From the NCBI GenBank assembly GCA_030617565.1, contig JAUWVE010000072.1, positions 1 through 7,577 of the forward strand: a stretch of 7,577 nt of DNA. The letters run 5' to 3'. The position numbers and the translations under genes are program-made. This DNA is from Gammaproteobacteria bacterium (GTDB lineage Bacteria; Pseudomonadota; Gammaproteobacteria; BMS3Bbin11). Each line of letters opens with the position of its first letter. Position 1 is the stretch's first letter. This document shows positions 5,229 to 7,577 of the stretch, one piece after another. The notes below the pieces were generated by a model. It made no database searches. It saw only the letters and a program-made list of their open reading frames with translations, and had not been told where the DNA came from.

Positions 5229-6215
5229 ATGGTGAAGAAAACAGCGTTGACTCATTCCAGGATAATTGGAACGGGCAGCTACTTGCCTGAAAAGATTCTC
5301 ACCAATACCGATCTCGAGCACATGGTGGAAACCAGTGACGAGTGGATTGTTTCACGCACAGGTATACGAGAACGCCACATCGCCGCAGAAGGCGAAACAA
5401 CCTCTGATTTGTCTGAAAAGGCAGCACGCCTTGCTATGGAAAGCGCTGGCATCCATCACTCTGATATAGACCTGATCATAGTAGCAACAACCACCCCAGA
5501 TCTAGTGTTTCCTTCTACTGCCTGTCTGCTGCAGGAGCGCCTGGGTATACATGGCTGCCCCGCATTTGATGTGCAGGCTGTTTGCACCGGTTTTATCTAT
5601 GCTTTGACAGTGGCAGACAATTTCATACGCAGCGGAAGCTCTAAACGTGCATTGGTTGTTGGTGCAGAAACCCTGTCGCGCATCGTTGACTGGACGGATA
5701 GAGGAACGAGTATCCTGTTTGGTGATGGTGCGGGAGCGGTGATAGTTGAAGCGTCGGACGAACCCGGTATTATTTCCAGCCACATTCACTCTGATGGGCA
5801 ATTCAAGAACCTGCTGCAGGTGCCTACGGGTGTTTCCAGTAATTACCAGGATGTCATGGAAGGTAATGCCTATATCGAAATGAAAGGAAATGAAGTTTTC
5901 AAGATGGCTGTCAATACACTAGGCAGGATAGTCGACGAAACGTTGGCACATAATAATCTCGAAAAGTCAGACATTGACTGGCTGGTTCCTCATCAGGCCA
6001 ATATTCGAATTATAAATGCAACGGCAAAAAAACTGGGGATGTCACTGGAAAATGTTGTTGTTACTGTTGACAGGCATGGCAACACCTCTGCCGCCTCCGT
6101 TCCACTGGCATTAGACGAAGCGGTGCGCGACGGTCGCATCAAGCCAGGCGAAATAGTGATGCTGGAAGCATTTGGTGGCGGTTTCACCTGGGGTTCAGTA
6201 TTGCTGAAGATGTGA
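5229..6215 (+). CDS. fabH: 3-oxoacyl-ACP synthase III (KAS III)
   Basis: FabH condenses acetyl-CoA with malonyl-ACP to acetoacetyl-ACP, the first condensation of type II fatty acid synthesis. The catalytic triad is visible: C119 in AVCTGF, H255 in VPHQANIRI and N285 in HGNTSAAS. The oxyanion-side GGG-T-G segment is near the C-terminus (316-322). W40 and R44 in DEWIVSRTGIRER lie in the CoA/ACP-binding region. At 328 residues it is slightly longer than E. coli FabH (317), with a few extra N-terminal residues. It starts 21 bases after plsX, with only a weak GAG upstream, so translation is probably coupled to plsX. The gene is intact. Its product feeds the same ACP pool as FabD and FabG downstream. 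Confidence 0.97.
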   Translation: MVKKTALTHSRIIGTGSYLPEKILTNTDLEHMVETSDEWIVSRTGIRERHIAAEGETTSDLSEKAARLAMESAGIHHSDIDLIIVATTTPDLVFPSTACLLQERLGIHGCPAFDVQAVCTGFIYALTVADNFIRSGSSKRALVVGAETLSRIVDWTDRGTSILFGDGAGAVIVEASDEPGIISSHIHSDGQFKNLLQVPTGVSSNYQDVMEGNAYIEMKGNEVFKMAVNTLGRIVDETLAHNNLEKSDIDWLVPHQANIRIINATAKKLGMSLENVVVTVDRHGNTSAASVPLALDEAVRDGRIKPGEIVMLEAFGGGFTWGSVLLKM

Positions 6216-6226
6216 TTATTGATAAT

Positions 6227-6243
6227 TTAATAGAGGTGCCCTT
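6227..6243 (+). promoter_or_regulatory. Solo MITE terminus that contains the fabD Shine-Dalgarno
   Basis: The 17 bases TTAATAGAGGTGCCCTT are identical to the inner-to-outer end of the terminal repeat of the two MITE-like elements (1660-1676 and 3760-3776). No second arm or body is present nearby. Within it AGAGGTG (6232-6238) lies 8 bases before the fabD ATG and is the only good ribosome binding site, so the element end appears to serve as the fabD translation signal. Confidence 0.6.
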
Positions 6244-6246
6244 CAG

Positions 6247-7179
6247 ATGAGCACAGCATTTATTTTCCCTGGACAGGGGTCACAGTCTATCGGCATGATG
6301 AATTCACTGGCTGAATCATACCCGGTTGTTCAGGAAACCTTTGCCGAAGCATCAGCCATTCTCGGCTATGATTTATGGACGCTGGTGACAGAGGGTCCAG
6401 CAGAAAAACTCAACTCTACTGAATATACACAACCGGCAATGTTGACCGCCGGTGTCGCCAGCTGGCGTGTATGGCAGGCTGCAGGTGGGACTGCACCCGC
6501 TATGATGGCTGGGCACAGTCTGGGTGAATACACTGCACTGGTTTGTGCCGGGGCACTGAACTTCTCCGATGCGGTCGCACTGGTTTCAGACCGTGCCCGT
6601 TTCATGCAGGAAGCCGTGCCGGCAGGTGAGGGGGCTATGGCCGCTGTGTTGGGTCTGGATGATGATGCTGTTAGAAACCTGTGTAAGGAAAATGCTGGCA
6701 GCGAAGTGCTGCAGGCCGTCAATTACAATGCACCGGGGCAGGTTGTTGTGGCTGGCAGCGTCGCTGCCGTTAAGCGACTGGCTGAAAATGCCAAAGCTGC
6801 TGGCGCAAAACGTGCACTGATATTACCGGTCAGTGTTCCTTCGCATTGCGCCCTGATGCAACCCGCTACAGAACGTATGGCAGAAAGACTAAAAAAGATA
6901 TCTATCGCTGACTGTACGATCCCGGTGATACATAATGTCAATGTGCAGGTCGCTGGCAATGACGATGAAATTCAAGAATTACTGGCGCGTCAGATTTCTG
7001 AACCGGTACGCTGGGTTGAAACTATTAACACTATGCAGAATGAGGGTATCAGCCAGTTGATTGAATGTGGGCCGGGTAAAGTCCTCTGTGGCTTAACTAA
7101 ACGAATTAATCGAGATATCGCCTGTATCCCATTGATTACGCAGGATTCAATTACTGAGGCACTGGAGTGGAAAGAATGA
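6247..7179 (+). CDS. fabD: Malonyl-CoA:ACP transacylase
   Basis: FabD transfers malonyl groups from CoA to acyl carrier protein and supplies FabH and the elongating synthases. The 310 residues match the E. coli enzyme in length (309). The oxyanion loop is FPGQGSQ (7-13, with Q10). The nucleophile is S91 in AGHSLGEY (88-95), the carboxylate-binding arginine is R116 in VSDRARFM, and the catalytic histidine is H200 in VPSHCALM. NYNAPGQVVVAG (159-170) is also typical. The ATG is set by AGAGGTG 8 bases upstream, inside a fragment of an interspersed repeat. The gene follows fabH by 31 bases and its stop overlaps the fabG start (ATGA), so fabD and fabG are probably translationally coupled. Confidence 0.97.
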   Translation: MSTAFIFPGQGSQSIGMMNSLAESYPVVQETFAEASAILGYDLWTLVTEGPAEKLNSTEYTQPAMLTAGVASWRVWQAAGGTAPAMMAGHSLGEYTALVCAGALNFSDAVALVSDRARFMQEAVPAGEGAMAAVLGLDDDAVRNLCKENAGSEVLQAVNYNAPGQVVVAGSVAAVKRLAENAKAAGAKRALILPVSVPSHCALMQPATERMAERLKKISIADCTIPVIHNVNVQVAGNDDEIQELLARQISEPVRWVETINTMQNEGISQLIECGPGKVLCGLTKRINRDIACIPLITQDSITEALEWKE

Positions 7180-7577
7180 AACTTGAAGGAAAGATTGCAT
7201 TAGTCACCGGCGCCTCACGCGGAATCGGTGCGGCGATAGCAGATATCCTGGCAGCAAATGGCGCATTTGTTATTGGTACTGCCACCACACATGGGGGTGC
7301 GCTGGCAATTGAAGAACGTATCACCTCAGCAGGTCACCAGGGCGTGGGTCGTGAGCTGGATGTCACCTCTCAGGAATCTATCGATGCCATTATTAAAGCC
7401 TGTGCTGAAATAAAGGGTGCACCAGACATACTGATCAACAATGCTGGAATTACCCGCGACAATCTGCTGATGCGAATGAAAGAGGATGACTGGCAGGCGA
7501 TTATAGATACCAACCTGTCTTCAGTTTATCGAATGAGTAAGGCTGTACTGCGCGGCATGATGAAAGCCAAACAGGGT
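7176..7577 (+). CDS. fabG: 3-oxoacyl-ACP reductase, N-terminal part (3' truncated by window)
   Basis: FabG reduces 3-oxoacyl-ACP to 3-hydroxyacyl-ACP with NADPH, the first reductive step of each elongation cycle. The 134 residues present belong to the classical short-chain dehydrogenase family. The nucleotide-binding loop is TGASRGIG (11-18), D62-V63 contacts the adenine ring, NNAG is at 88-91, and N113 is the structural/catalytic asparagine. The Ser-Tyr-Lys catalytic residues would lie just beyond the window edge. GGAG 8 bases before the ATG supports the start, which overlaps the fabD stop. Segments ITRDNLLMRMKEDDW and NLSSVYR are characteristic of FabG and not of other short-chain dehydrogenases. 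acpP is expected next. Confidence 0.96.
   Translation, partial: MKLEGKIALVTGASRGIGAAIADILAANGAFVIGTATTHGGALAIEERITSAGHQGVGRELDVTSQESIDAIIKACAEIKGAPDILINNAGITRDNLLMRMKEDDWQAIIDTNLSSVYRMSKAVLRGMMKAKQG

Noticed and set aside
5218..5235. Five-codon mini-frame (MRTAW) overlapping the fabH start
   Set aside because: It is short enough to arise by chance and has no good ribosome binding site of its own. A role in fabH control cannot be argued from one sequence.
1..7577. tRNA, rRNA, CRISPR array, phage or toxin-antitoxin genes
   Set aside because: No regularly spaced repeats, cloverleaf-like sequence or recognisable defence or phage protein was seen on either strand.

Overview
The window reads as a stretch of gammaproteobacterial chromosome. 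The protein families and their order (RluC, HAD phosphatase, Maf/YceF, L32, PlsX, FabH, FabD, FabG) match the fatty acid/phospholipid cluster conserved in that class, and the proteins look like Gammaproteobacteria (YajD, YceF, the zinc-free form of L32). I cannot name a genus. Base composition is moderate, and the spacers are rich in short interspersed repeats.

Layout. Positions 1-815 hold the 3' end of rluC and an ATGA-overlapping HAD-IA phosphatase. Positions 816-2782 hold two genes not usually found here, yajD (HNH protein) and a SafE/DsbD_2-type membrane protein. They are separated by repeat-rich spacers: an imperfect long hairpin at 844-933, a MITE-like element at 1474-1680, and a second palindromic repeat at 2559-2611. 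Maf/YceF lies on the minus strand at 2783-3370. A gene-free stretch of about 600 bp (3371-3967) carries a second copy of the MITE-like element and a strong sigma70-type promoter. From 3968 the lipid operon rpmF-plsX-fabH-fabD-fabG runs on the plus strand past the window edge.

How the genes work together. PlsX makes acyl-phosphate from acyl-ACP for phospholipid synthesis. FabD makes malonyl-ACP, FabH starts fatty acid elongation with it, and FabG performs the first reduction. rpmF shares the transcript and links ribosome supply to membrane synthesis.

Compared with the usual order as I remember it (rluC-HAD-sppA-maf-yceD-rpmF-plsX-...), sppA and yceD are absent. Repeats and unrelated genes sit where they would be. 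I see no clearly new biological system. The most interesting points are the repeat family and a terminal fragment of it that supplies the apparent ribosome binding site of fabD.
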